From positions 21,250,018-21,314,017 of the forward strand of contig JAJEKV010000020.1 in NCBI GenBank assembly GCA_021234155.1: DNA of 64,000 nucleotides. The letters run 5' to 3'. The position numbers were made by a program, and so were the translations under genes. The number at the start of each line of letters is the position of its first letter. Within the stretch, counting starts at the first letter, position 1. Below, one piece after another: positions 21,050 to 32,202 of the stretch. The DNA comes from Isoetes taiwanensis. Its lineage: Eukaryota > Streptophyta > Lycopodiopsida > Isoetales > Isoetaceae. The notes under the pieces are model-generated. The model was given only the letters and a program-made list of their open reading frames with translations. It did not search any database and had not been told where the DNA came from.

Positions 21050-21922
21050 GGCGCTAGAAGGGAGGAGAGAGGAAGAGAAACAATTGAAATGAACTTTAAA
21101 AGTCCTTTTAACTCCTTTTTATTTAGGCTGATGTCAGCATTTTGTCATAATTAACACAAAATAAATAAGTTTTTAATACAAAATAAAAAGTTTTTTTTTT
21201 TTTTTATTAAATACCAAAAAAAAAAAATATTTACAATGCGGAACCCCGCGAAATATGCTAAGGATGCTCCCCCCGAATCCTGCGGGCGAGGGCTAAATCC
21301 TTAGGCATTATGGTTACCCTCTTTGCGTGGATCGCGCAAAGATTGGCGTCACCAAAAAGTGCCACCAAGTAGGCTTGTGACCTCTTGGAGTGCCAAAATT
21401 GCAAAGGTGCGGAAGCGGAGGTCGGTCTTGAGCTGCTGCGATCTCTCGTACCGGCCTCGGAAGGGTAGCTTCGTATCGAAGCCGTGTAGATTTACGGAAC
21501 TTTGCGGTTTTCCAGAAGGCCACCGCATCGAGTGCGGTACCGATGAGGTTTCCTTTGTGGAGTGGGTTTTGCAAAGCGGCCCCCCGGTCTTTGGCAATGC
21601 GTCTTAGCCCCAACAGCCGGTCGGGAGCTATCCACCCGCTGCTGTCTCCGACTGGAGCTGGTATTCTTGCCAAAAGCCCCGACAGTCTTTAGTTTCTCCT
21701 TGTATTGACTGCCGGTCTTTTGGGCTAAACCCTCTTAATGGTCACATGTTCTGTCGGGGTTGGGCCCGACCCACCCCCAGTTGCCCCTCCGTCCTGCGGG
21801 TTCAGATGGTCCTGCCGATCCCTCTCCTCCTGTTCAAGCTTCTCCCGTTCCTCCCGGACTCTCCTCAGATCTTCCTGAATCTGAGCAAAATGTTGGGCTG
21901 CGCTTCGGCGAAGAAGCTCAGC
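21050..21922. other. Spacer between accessory ORFs of chromovirus
   Basis: Contains A/T homopolymer runs near 21190-21225 and a weak minus-strand ORF (21673-21314, starting MARIPAPVGDSSGW) that I cannot support as a gene. Confidence 0.35.
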
Positions 21923-22489
21923 CTAGTACCGATGAGGCCGCAAACCCATATCGATCTGTATGGTCGTCAGATAATCTATGCTGATATCGGGGATCTCACC
22001 CCAAATAAAACTGTGGTTATCCTCGTCCCAACAGTATGGGGGAACCTCAATTGCCCTGCCATCGATGACGGCAAAGCCGTCCCCGAGGTACCTGTACTCT
22101 CTTCCCCTAGCCGCCGTATCTGCCCGCTCAATCTCCCGATGGTCGTCTTCCTTGGCCAAGCCTCTGATACGATCGGCTTCTACCCTGATGTCCTCCTCCT
22201 CGGTATGCCCTTCCTGTTCGGGAGGATAGAATTTAATGAGCATCGTGACCATGTCAGGTTGCTCGACAATGGTGTAGGAGAGCTGGCGAAGATTCAGCCG
22301 GATCAGGAATGGCTCTGCGAAATGATAGATAGGATAGGGGATCCTATCGTTATTCTCAAACCTGTTTACTAGCTCATCTAGGAGTATGTCAATGAAGGCC
22401 GGGTCTGTAGCCATGTACCGGGCGATCATGGCATAAATCTCCACTATGCTCAAAGTAGAAGGGTCCGGGGCGCTCTTGGTATTCGCCAT
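21923..22489 (-). CDS. 189-residue accessory ORF of chromovirus (unknown)
   Basis: The frame is open from 22663, but the ATG at 22489 (MANTKSAPDPSTLSIVEIYA) gives the more protein-like product. It continues IARYMATDPAFIDILLDELV, NRFENNDRIPYPIYHFAEPF and an acidic stretch with EEEDIRVEADRIRGL. Composition is that of a soluble, partly helical protein. No known domain is recognised. It is first in sense order after the 5' LTR and leader, ahead of the 434-residue ORF and gag. It could be the N-terminal part of a spliced accessory protein, or a captured host fragment. Confidence 0.4.
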   Translation of the reverse strand: MANTKSAPDPSTLSIVEIYAMIARYMATDPAFIDILLDELVNRFENNDRIPYPIYHFAEPFLIRLNLRQLSYTIVEQPDMVTMLIKFYPPEQEGHTEEEDIRVEADRIRGLAKEDDHREIERADTAARGREYRYLGDGFAVIDGRAIEVPPYCWDEDNHSFIWGEIPDISIDYLTTIQIDMGLRPHRY

Positions 22490-22784
22490 AGCTGTGGCAA
22501 TAAGGTCTAGGAAGGCGGACAGTGAGGCGCTGGTGACGGAGAAGGCGGCAAGGGAGGCGCTAGGGTTCCCCAAGACACAAGGGCGACGAAGCAAGGTCAA
22601 GTCCGGTGGCGATGGCGGGCAGCGGCTCTGGCGGTCGAAGGTGCTGAAGGCAAGGCAGAACAAATAACAAGAAGAAATTTTAAACGGCCAGTTAACTTTT
22701 GAAATTTTAAAATTTTCCTATTAACTTTTTTTTTAATTTTATTATTAGAAAAATAATTATACGGCAGAAATACGCGAGGCATAC

Positions 22785-22990
22785 GGTCGGGCGCCGGCTG
22801 CATTATACGTGCTCCCGCCTCGACTGGGGGTCGTCGAAAAGCAAGCGGCGCCGAAGTTGACTGGCGCCGCGTTGACTCCGTCGACCGGTCGGGCGCCGAT
22901 CGCATTTTCGGCTCTTCTACCGCGGATCGCAAGGCGAAAAAGCAAGCGGCGCCCGAGTTGGTTTTCGGGCCTGCCCTTGACCATTTTTCG
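22785..22990. repeat. About 101-bp tandem duplication in chromovirus leader
   Basis: CGGTCGGGCGCCG recurs at about 22785 and 22886, and AAAGCAAGCGGCGCC at about 22837 and 22938, a constant offset of about 101 bp. It lies in the GC-rich leader between PBS and first ORF, where packaging or dimerisation signals usually lie in LTR elements. Confidence 0.6.
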
Positions 22991-23264
22991 CCTGGAGACG
23001 ACCGTTCTAGGGTAATTCGAGTATGTCCGATCCGATGGATGCAACTTCTCCGTCATTTGAGCTACCCACTGACATTTACAATTCTTCCAATTCTTGGGCC
23101 CTCCAGTCGCCCTATCCTTCTTAAAGCTACAATTTCCTAATTTAACCTAACACCGAACCAAACAACAAAGAGGACTAACAACACATTAACTTAGCCTCCT
23201 CCTAACTACCATGCTACGAGTTAGTGTTTGGCCAGTGCTATGATTTCGAGCAACCGAAATCACG
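22991..23264. other. Leader of chromovirus next to the PBS
   Basis: Untranslated leader on the minus strand between the PBS and the accessory ORFs; no further structure seen. Confidence 0.4.
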
Positions 23265-23276
23265 GCTCTGATACCA
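23265..23276 (-). promoter_or_regulatory. Primer-binding site, initiator tRNA-Met
   Basis: TGGTATCAGAGC on the minus strand, one base inside the 5' LTR. It is the standard plant PBS complementary to the 3' end of initiator tRNA-Met, which primes minus-strand DNA synthesis. Confidence 0.9.
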
Positions 23277-23277
23277 C

Positions 23278-24843
23278 TGTGACGCTCCCAGAATATATAC
23301 GACCCCCGGCCGTATACATACGGGGACTTTCCCCTCCCATGGCGACCATCGCGCCACGAGCAGGGCCCTCCATCTAACCCCGTCTACGTAGAGACGTTCA
23401 GGTGAAGGACACGGAGGGGTCATTCGGCCCACGCCTTCGATGCGCGCCTACGTCGCGGAAGCATGAATACAAGGGTTAGGACGCAGCATAAATCATATAT
23501 AAGTGGCCACCACGAAGGGTGGCGCATCCATCCAAATACTATCAACACAGAATATGCATCTAACTAAGAAAACACCCAAAAGCCCAGGTTCTACCCCGGC
23601 TCAGACTCTAGTGGGGGGGCGGTTTTGGGTCTCGAGGAGATCATCAGACCGAATCTTGGCATGGCGTTGGCTGGCATAGAACATCGGCTAGGGTTGTCCA
23701 CTCCATCCGCCCCTCCTGTGCACACTTTGCAGATGGGTCGATTCACGCTATGGCTTTGCTATAGCCTTAGGAGACTTGAGACTCGTGGATCACCCTTGAG
23801 TCTACTCGAGGTTCATGACACTGGTCCGATGAGGCAGGTCGGGGAGGCGCCCCTTCCGGGATCACGGTGGTGTTGTGGGTGAGCTAGAGAATACGTGCGC
23901 ATCGGCGACCCGCATCCGTGCAGAGCTTACTCACCCTAATTCTACTCAAAGTGCATGGTGCCCCATACGGGTCACACCACTACACCCAGGGAGGGTCAGA
24001 CCCATACCCGGCCCTCCACGTGACCGGCTATCAGGCCTAGCCCACTGTAGGAGTCTCAGGAGCCTTTTATGCTCGTGCAAGACCCCACCCCCTACTTCAC
24101 CACTGTGTCCCTTGTCTGGTGCTAAGCCAGACCATAGCGTCTATGACCCGGTGGGCTCTTGCGCACAGGCCGAAACTAGTAGGGTGTTAAAGGACTACTA
24201 GGAGCATTCTATACTCAAGCTCAGAGGCCTCTACCCCCCTGTTAATCCCTGTTTACGAGAAGCTACTAAACTAACTCATAGAGACATCGACCATTCCATA
24301 CAGAGCATCATTCATAATTGAAAAGTATTCCTAATTACCAAAGAAGGGTTAATCTCACCCAAAACCAAACCGAAAAAGAATCTTGGAGTATTATTCTACA
24401 ATTTGCAAGTTAACTACCACTAACCGGAGTTTTAATTTGGACCCGTTGTCAAGGGGTGCTTCCATGGTCTTTATCTTGGGGTAGCAAAATGTGTAGAGGG
24501 TATCTTGGCGATCCGGGGACGAACAAAGAATCGCTTCTGGCCACCGCCCTCCGGCGCTTTCTTTGGGTCGAAATTGGGCTGATCCGAGGATGGCGCTTCC
24601 CTTTGGTGGCCTAGTTTAGCAATCCTCATGCTAGCCACCCGGTTCATGCCAAATGGCGCCTTCCTACTATGGATTGACTTAATCACATGTCTTTAGATAA
24701 TTATCCTTTATAATCTGGTTAACATAGCTAATTAAATCCATTGTGGCCAACCCCCTAGGTTATCATACCCCGGGTGGCGTACCTATACCGAGTGACGGTT
24801 TCAATATTTATACGTACACCGTATAAATACTTGGAACGTCACA
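23278..24843 (-). repeat. 5' LTR of chromovirus, full length
   Basis: 1566 bp, bounded by TGTGACG on the left and CGTCACA on the right: 7-bp inverted termini. The right half (24054-24843) is the counterpart of the truncated 3' LTR. The palindrome ATTTATACG-TACAC-CGTATAAAT sits about 15 bp from the U3 end (about 24806-24828). A related LTR occurs at 54909. Confidence 0.9.
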
Positions 24844-25769
24844 ATAACAGTGGCTAATAAGCATCTTATTCCCCACTCTACAAGTGAGCAATGCATGAAA
24901 CTATTTACTCGTAAGCATTTTAGGCAACGAGTTACACATATTTAAAAATATTCCATGGCAAAGATTGGTGTTAATTGGATAAGAAAGGGTAGTACTTAAT
25001 GAATGCCTTGAATGGGCACATGATGTAACCATCAAGAGGATTGCACCGCCTCATGTGGAAAAGAAAAAGTTAATCATTGCTTTGCTTTACTCATTCAAGA
25101 ACCAAATCCCAATTTCTTTCAAATTCGGTTGATATTTAGCTGGTAAATTGTGGTTTCAATTTATCACAGTTAACAATGTAGTACATCTACAACTCGTCTG
25201 CTTTGAACATAGGGCCTAAATCAAATACTGTATCCACATACAGACGATTACTTTGTAGCAGGAACATCAAATGTTCTTGAAATGTGTTGATAATATCAAC
25301 TAATGACATCTCTCACTTTCTAATTTTCCTATTTGTTTTGGGAGACATTGCTTTTTTAGTTTGGAAAAAAATAAAAATTCAATCATGAATAACATATCAA
25401 ACATTAAATATAGCACAAATTTCATAACACATCAAATAAAAAATTTTCAACTCTGGAAAGCCACCAATGCATACACTGGAAACTCAGTAAAATTAATTTA
25501 TGGCCAATTCAACGTAACCTGCCAGTGAACCATCAAAATTTACGTTCCAGAATCAAGCACAAGCTCAAGCTCAAGCACAGAGAAGCTCAAGCTTATTAGG
25601 ATCGAGCAAACCATTAAGTCCAAGAATTACATTACCCTTGCAACCGTCTGCTTGGGTCCGGCAGGCCGCCCAGCTCATCTGGGCATCCTCCGACATGAAA
25701 GCAACTGTCCAACAAAAACTCCCTAGCTGCCTTCGCATTTGTGGATTTCGAATTAATTAGGCCTTGAAA
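24844..25769. other. Intergenic, no feature seen
   Basis: AT-rich single-copy-looking sequence between the chromovirus and a LINE fragment. No supported ORF, repeat or RNA. Confidence 0.4.
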
Positions 25770-26543
25770 AGATAAACAAGAAGATGTTGTATCTTCTTGT
25801 TTTGTGCGGTCTTGTTACCGGGTGTTGGCTATTCATGACACTCTGCCCCCTTTAGGCAAGTGGTCTCTGCAGACTTCCGGGTTCTCGATGGGCTTTCGGT
25901 TTGGGCGTGGACATGGAGCTCACTTCCCCACCGAAGGTTCGGGTGCTTCGTGGCGTGGTGGTGCATTTGTATCGGGGTGAATGTCCTTGTGAGTCGGGTT
26001 TAGGCGGTGTGAGCCCTCTTTGCCCTTGTTGTGGCCTTCATCGTGAGGCGTGGAGCATTATGCGGTTTTATGCCCTCACTTGCAGGTTGCCTGGGATTGG
26101 GTCAGGGCTCTGTTTCAGGTGAGATTGAATAGCCAACAATTGCTGCTTCATGTATATCCTGGTGCTTGGCCGCTCGTACGGCAGCAAGCCTTGCATCTGT
26201 GCGTGGCTTGGTTGGTGTGGTTGATTTGGAAGCGGCGGCGGTTGTGGATCTTTCAGGGGATTCAGCAGCCTGCAGCCTCTCTGATTCCTCGACTCAGGTA
26301 CAAGCTATTTCAAAGCTTTTTGGTGTTCCCGGGATTAGTAGAGCGGAAGTTTTCCATTTGGCGGGACTTCTTGGGTGTGGTAGATGGTGATGGCCAGTTT
26401 GTACAGCAGTAGAGTTGCAGTTGTTGTGGAGTGTCGAGGTATCACTGTCTCTTTGGGGCAGTTCTCCTTCCTCCTCACTTGCTTTGTAACATTACCATTC
26501 TTTTAATATATTGCTGACACAGTTCTTCAAAAAAAAAAAAAAA
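25770..26543 (+). mobile_element. LINE 3' fragment with poly(A), 5'-truncated
   Basis: A frameshifted C-terminal LINE ORF2 tail: one frame gives SPLCPCCGLHREAWS, and the next gives EHYAVLCPHLQVAWDWVRAL, together the zinc-binding C-x2-C...E....H...CP.LQ..W segment common to plant L1-type LINEs. It ends in 15 adenines (26529-26543). The 5' limit is uncertain; similarity fades near 25770. Not functional. Confidence 0.65.
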
Positions 26544-26584
26544 GTTACTTAAAAATTTTGTCACGTTTAAAAATAACAAGCCCC

Positions 26585-27914
26585 TTTTTTTTTTGAAGGT
26601 AGGAGTATATTATTATTGTAGATAGAAAATTTACAAAGAGCCCCCTCAATGGGGCAGATAGAAAAGTTGTGTGTTACTTGCCCATCAGACTAGATGTGAC
26701 TACTGAAATACTTGCTCTTCTTCCCTGCATGTGATTACTATAGGGAAATATCACCATCTTCTCTGCAGAGGCAGGTACTATAGGGTGGGCAAATCCAGTT
26801 TCCATACACCAAAGGGTTTCAGGGCGTATAAAATATTTAGTTACCAAGAGTATGGATCCAACTATCATATGTAGAGGCTAGATCTTCTTCATCCATCCAT
26901 TGACATCTGAAGTAGCTGTAGAATCCTTCCACTTTACCTACTCTATTCAACTGTTTATTGTACGCCACACCCATCTTTCTATGGTGGGACAAGGCCATTA
27001 GAGCCACTTCCATGTTAAAGAGGTTCTTTAGTTTTGCCACTAAAGTAGCCTGCCCCCCTAATGCCACATCGCATCTGTGCGTCCATACCACCCAAAGTGC
27101 CACATTGGTCAAGGAGGCAGTAATTATACATTTATCAGTTCTAATGAGCAGCTCGGGCCATACAAGATGGCCCAGCTCTATCCCTAAGTTCGAGGAAACC
27201 CAGCACCAGAACTCTTAAATCTTAGGATCGAAGAGGAGATGCATGATCGACTCACATGATTGGCAACCCAACGGGCACATATCATCAGCCACAATCCCTT
27301 TCCGAAGTAAAACCTGTTTAGTACTGAGACCTCCTTGAAGGGCAGTCCATCTAAAGAACTGAAGTTTCTTTGAGCAGATAGATTTCCATGAATTAGATAA
27401 GAGAAGGTTAGCAACCATAGTTGTTACCCCCATCCAGACCTCTGCTATTAGTGGAGTTTCATCACCACACAAAGTGCGATAGATACTCGCCACACGGTGC
27501 CTTTCACTCCGAACACATCACCAATAGTTCCTTAGGCCCCGGAATACCCGAGCAATCTTTGATATTACATAGAATCTCACGTATTGTACCTTGTACTTGA
27601 ATCTAGTCTAGGATATCCATCTGCCATTTCCCAGATATGCGGGGGATGGACCACGGCCAAAGGGAGACCCTTCCTGTTCCAAACTTGTGTATTCCAAAAG
27701 ATACTGATATTTCCAGCCTCATTAGGAATATCAGCTGGGGAGCATACTGATGGTACCTTCATCCAGGCCTGGAGTACCCTTCTCATCACCGGGGAGGTAC
27801 TAGTTTAGCATCATAGAAGAAGGCCCATAGTTCGTCTCTAGGAAGTGATGGCTTATGTTTGAGCTTGCATTGATCGAGCCAGTATTTAGAATATCATAGC
27901 TGGGGAGGAGTCAT
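26585..27914 (-). mobile_element. LINE, 3' part (zinc-finger region), split by LTR insertion
   Basis: On the minus strand, pieces read WLDQCKLKHKPSLPRDELWA (about 27880-27820), then QAWMKVPSVCSP, then LLLSNSWKSICSKKLQFFRW, GGLSTKQVLLRKGIV and CPLGCQSCESIMHLLFDPK. This is the zf-RVT segment of plant L1-type LINEs (W..LW......K...F.W, then C..C...E...HLF..C). The element ends in ten adenines on the minus strand (26594-26585). Its 5' part is at 40318-41475, on the other side of the 12.4-kb LTR element. Stops and frame changes show that it was already decayed or decayed later. Confidence 0.8.
27910..27914. repeat. Target site duplication GTCAT (left)
   Basis: GTCAT directly before the left LTR is repeated directly after the right LTR (40318-40322). 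A 5-bp duplication is normal for Ty3 and Ty1 integrases. Confidence 0.85.
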
Positions 27915-29455
27915 TGTGACGGCCCCAGCTCATATACGATGGCCCGATCGTATACAAACTGGAGATCATCCCTCAAACCAGCATCTGCTCGCTGACATGA
28001 GGCCGTCCACCTAACATCGGGCCCTTGATGGTGGCCAAGAACCCGACGGGAAAGAATGGACGTGTCATTCATCCCGTCTCCCTCGGGATCGTCCTAGCTG
28101 CGGAAGCGTAAGCAAACATGAGCACATGACAACAACAATAACATACCCACCTCGAAGGGTGGTCCACCATATCACAGAGCTGCAACAACACATCAGTAAC
28201 ATCAACATAACATGGGGAGATCCTACCCGTGCTCGACTTCGGGGAAGGACGGCGGCTTGGGTCTCCGGATAACAATGCATGTAATTCATGGCAAATGGAT
28301 TTACTGGCATAGGAACATGGCCGTTGGGTAGTCCACTCCATCCGCCCCCCTCGTGTGCATACTTTTGCGGATAGGCTGAAAAGTATTGGAGCCCCACCGT
28401 AGCCCCTGCCGGTGAATAGCCGAGGGGCTACTACTACCGGGTTGCATCTCCCGGCCCGATGAGGCGGGGAGGAGATCACTCCCCTCCAGAAGGTTCATGC
28501 CAATCACAGGTGAGCCAGAGAGCCACTGCTCGTATACGACTTGAACCCCTAGAAGATGACGCATCACCCAAGAGGTGTCGAGCCTATACCCTGCCCTCAC
28601 GCAGTGCCAGGGTATTAGGCCTGGCTCACAACGTTCCCCGGCCGTCGCTACGCACCAGAGGGATCAACTGTGATTAGACAAGCCCTCCCTTGTCAGCCGG
28701 TCTAGCCCCGCCACCCACAGCCAGGCGGGCTCTTATGCACAGGCCGGGGCTAAAACTAGGATCATCCATCTACTTGGGCTCTGGGTCTCTACCCCCCTTC
28801 CCAATACACAAGAGTGGCGCATAGAATGTCAAAACATCAACACAACAGAACTGAAATAATAGAATACATCTATTCTAATCTACCTAATCATACATGGTTA
28901 GGTTCCTTTGTTAGTGTTTATCATTCTTAGGCTGTAGGGGTCGCCTATAGCTAAGAATGGATACTAATCCTATGGAATGAGGGCTGAAAACTCGGATCTA
29001 ACTATCGGATCAACCACTAACCCGCTTCTTGGCTGGCTCCCACTCCTCTGAAAGCATCCATGCCGCTGGATTTCGAGACTGCTGGTCTTGGATCGAGCTG
29101 CAACCTAGGAATTCCGATTCCTCTGCTACTCTTCAGGCGAAATGGCGTCCAATGCTGCTCCAATCCGACCTATAGGGGCTGGAAACCGAAAGGGTTTCCC
29201 TTTTAGGGTTTATGCCCCTTTATCCCCACGAATTTTAGGGCTGGGTTCTTTTGGTCAATGGGCTATTTGCCACATGGCAAAAGATATTATATTCACATGT
29301 GGCCTTAACATGTGCAATATAATGGTTCACAAGGTCGTACCCTAGGGTACTAACCTTTACGATCACCGTGTACATGTCGTCTGAGTCGACATGTACTAGT
29401 TGACGTGTCAGTATAATATACGTATTCATACCGTATGTTATGCTGGAACGTCACA
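27915..29455 (-). repeat. 3' LTR of 12.4-kb element
   Basis: 1541 bp, starting TGTGACGGCCCCAGC and ending GCTGGAACGTCACA. It aligns with 38771-40317 end to end with small indels and substitutions. A perfect inverted repeat GTACATGTCG-TCTGAGT-CGACATGTAC lies at 29370-29396, near the U3 end. Confidence 0.92.
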
Positions 29456-29473
29456 TTCTCCCCACCTTAAAAT
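29456..29473 (-). promoter_or_regulatory. Polypurine tract of 12.4-kb element
   Basis: Minus strand TTTTAAGGTGGGGAGAA directly before TGTGACG of the 3' LTR. The neighbouring words (ATGATGCTGTCCGCAGC on the plus strand) resemble those beside the chromovirus PPT (ATTTATGCTGTCCTCAGC), showing a family relationship. Confidence 0.75.
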
Positions 29474-32202
29474 GATGCTGTCCGCAGCATCGAGGTTCTC
29501 CCCACCTTGGGATCTTCCTGTCCTGCAACCAACTTGATGCATGCAATTATTATTATAGTTACATAATTATTAGAATTACTCTAAGGTAATGTTTAAGACA
29601 TTACTGTATTATTTCATTATCCAATTAACTTATCGCTTCATAACCTAATCAACGCAAGGTAATTACTAAGCTTACTTAATACAACATTTAAGTTTATCAA
29701 AGTTTATCAAGTTCATACAAAATTTACACTTCCAAGGTACTCTTCATCCCTTGCAACACGTTATAACAAAATTTGTGTTGCAAGTCTTTGCACCTTGAAA
29801 TCCTGCATTAATTTTACAATATCTATAATTACATACTTACTATCTCACACAAAATTTAAGCGATTAGTTTAAATGGTAGAAATCACAACTATTCTAGAAC
29901 TCTTGCTGCGAGAGGATATCTTCGTACTTCCTCCACCAACTGTTGTATGTCGGCTAGCATCCGTTAACGTCTCTAAGTAAACATGACAGTCTTGGATGCC
30001 TGCACGATCCTGCTGGACTTCCCTTAATGCATGCGATTAACATACTTACTCTAAGGTAATATTTATGAATTAACATTATCATAGTATCGGATACATTACT
30101 TTCGATCGTACAATTATATTTACTCTAGCTTTGCAATATTTAACAACTTTTAGGTCGCGATTATTTAAACAATAACCCTGATTTAGACTTATTGTTACAT
30201 AGACAAGGTTTTAATTATCATACACAAGAATTAGATGTGCTTCTTATTCTCTTCCTTGGGTCCTGCATTACCCTTGGAAGTATATCCCTAAGATGCACTT
30301 TAAGTATATCTGAATTCTATTTTCTATTTATATTTATAAGGACCCGAGGTTATATAGCTATCCTTGGAAGGAATTGCATCCTTGCGAAGGATTAATTAAC
30401 ATGCTACCTCACATTACCGTTGTTATTTAACTTATTTCCCTATGATACATATATGTACAACAAATTCTATGTGGTTATTAGGATCTATATTTAACTTGTC
30501 AATAAGACACATTAAAGCTTATTATACATGGGCAAACCTTTCCTAAGGCTAGGGCGCATCCGCCCATTGAGCCGGCGTGGAGTAATTTGGAGATGACTTG
30601 GTCGTTGCATTGCTCTCATATTTTTGCTCCACTTCCTTGGTGTAGTTAGCTATCACGTCCGTCCCGCACGTTGAAGGCCTCCTGAGCACTAAGGTAACTG
30701 TCTATCTTACGCTCTGTTCGCTTCGGCCATTGCCGGAGTGAACTCTATTCTACGGGTCGGTCAATTTGATGCAAGTACGTTCAATCATAAGATTGAGCCC
30801 TCCCACTTTCTTCGAAAAGAAAATGGTCCTGCACCCCTTCAATGATGTTGTACACAACGTCATATCTATTCTCTCCCCTTAAGAGGTTATATGCTTCTTA
30901 CTTAGCGCATTAATTTACTATCCATATATAACCATCTAAGATGGATGCACATATTATGTTATCATTTATTTCAATATAGTTACGGGTTACCTACTTAGTT
31001 AGAACGATTCTAAACCACAAGGTTTTGTCATCATGACAATTCCTTTTGTCTCAAAAGACTATTTGATTACTATAATTTTTATTTTAGATGTACTTTGCAT
31101 GTACTATTCTTTTATATTCTAGAGATTCCCCCTTTCTTAGTTATTTAAACTCTTGGAATATTCCTACCAATCGAATTGATGTCATCGTAACAAGTTGGCC
31201 GGACTTGTTAGATTACTTCTCTTCTTTCGGTTGGATTATTCTTTGGAGGTACTAAATTTATACATGGTCAACAATTATCCTAGTAATGATTCCTTCTTAG
31301 CGAGGTGATCAATCTCACCAAGTGGTTTCAATATGTTGGATGTCTGTTAACAATCTTGTATAATTTTAGTTACTCTTATGTGTTTCCTTCCCAATACTTG
31401 ACGCTTAGCTCAATATTGGGCAACCTTTTCGGCGAGAATATCTAAAAAAAAAAAGCCTTCTAATCCCAAGGATGTTACCATCTATACATTTAACCTATTA
31501 GGCCCCATGGCCTTGGATCCTTGAGCTTGCTAGAAGCTCATCCACTCGTTGCCTGCTTGAAGTAGCAAGGTAACGTTCTTTCGAGTTGCTCGATACCTCG
31601 GTCTCCTTGACAGTGGCTCCTCTTGATGTAGAGGTTGACTTTGTTCGTTAGAAGCCTCTCCTTGCTGGTCTTTGATGGTGTAGTTGGTCACTTGAAATCT
31701 TCCATGCCGCTTTTCAAAAGCCTGAAGGTGGCGCCGTTGAAAAAGATCTTTCGTCTTGAACTCTTTGTCTTGGCAGCTAAAGGATGACTCTATATCCGAT
31801 ATTGTTTCCTCGACTCCATCGACGTCTCATACATCGAGTCCTCTTGTCGTTATCGCGTTGCCCGAAGAGTGTTGAAGATGTTGATTGCTTCACCCCTGCA
31901 AATTGCCTGACATCTCTTCGTTTGATTTGTTACGCTATGGGAGGGAAGGAATAACAAGGGAACTATATATGCAAAGCATATAGCTTACATAATTACAATT
32001 ACTACTAGAGCTATTAGGTCCCCCTTGTGCCTCCCTTCGAGTTGCACACCTACTCCTTGTTAATGTCATCGGTGTTCCTCCCGGTGCCATGGTGTTGACG
32101 ATCTATATCCTCCTATTTGTACATCAGCTCGTACTCCGGGGTAACTTGTTGATATACTTGGGCCCTCCGATGTTTGTCGAATATGGCACAACACGCTTTG
32201 CA
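29474..32202. other. Interior of 12.4-kb element, AT-rich, no gene seen
   Basis: No convincing ORF on either strand. Local word reuse (for example CTCTAAGGTAAT at about 29579 and 30050, and TGCATGCAATTA/TGCATGCGATTA) suggests an old internal duplication. Confidence 0.4.

Larger units (their letters stand above)
12567..24843 (-). mobile_element. Ty3-type LTR retrotransposon (chromovirus), degenerate
   Basis: A complete interior lies between a 3' LTR (12567-13358, truncated) and a 5' LTR (23278-24843). The PBS at 23265-23276 is the initiator tRNA-Met type (TGGTATCAGAGC on the minus strand). A polypurine tract adjoins the 3' LTR. Domain order on the minus strand is extra ORFs, gag, zinc knuckle, protease, reverse transcriptase, RNase H, integrase, chromodomain-like tail: Ty3 order with the chromovirus hallmark. 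LTR ends are TGTGACG...CGTCACA. Several frameshifts and in-frame stops break gag and pol, so this copy is not expected to be autonomous. No target duplication can be checked because the left LTR is cut. Confidence 0.9.

Noticed and set aside
17981-21057. Plus-strand frames over the chromovirus (for example 18497-18792, 20598-21057)
   Set aside because: They are antisense shadows of gag and the accessory ORFs with no independent motif.
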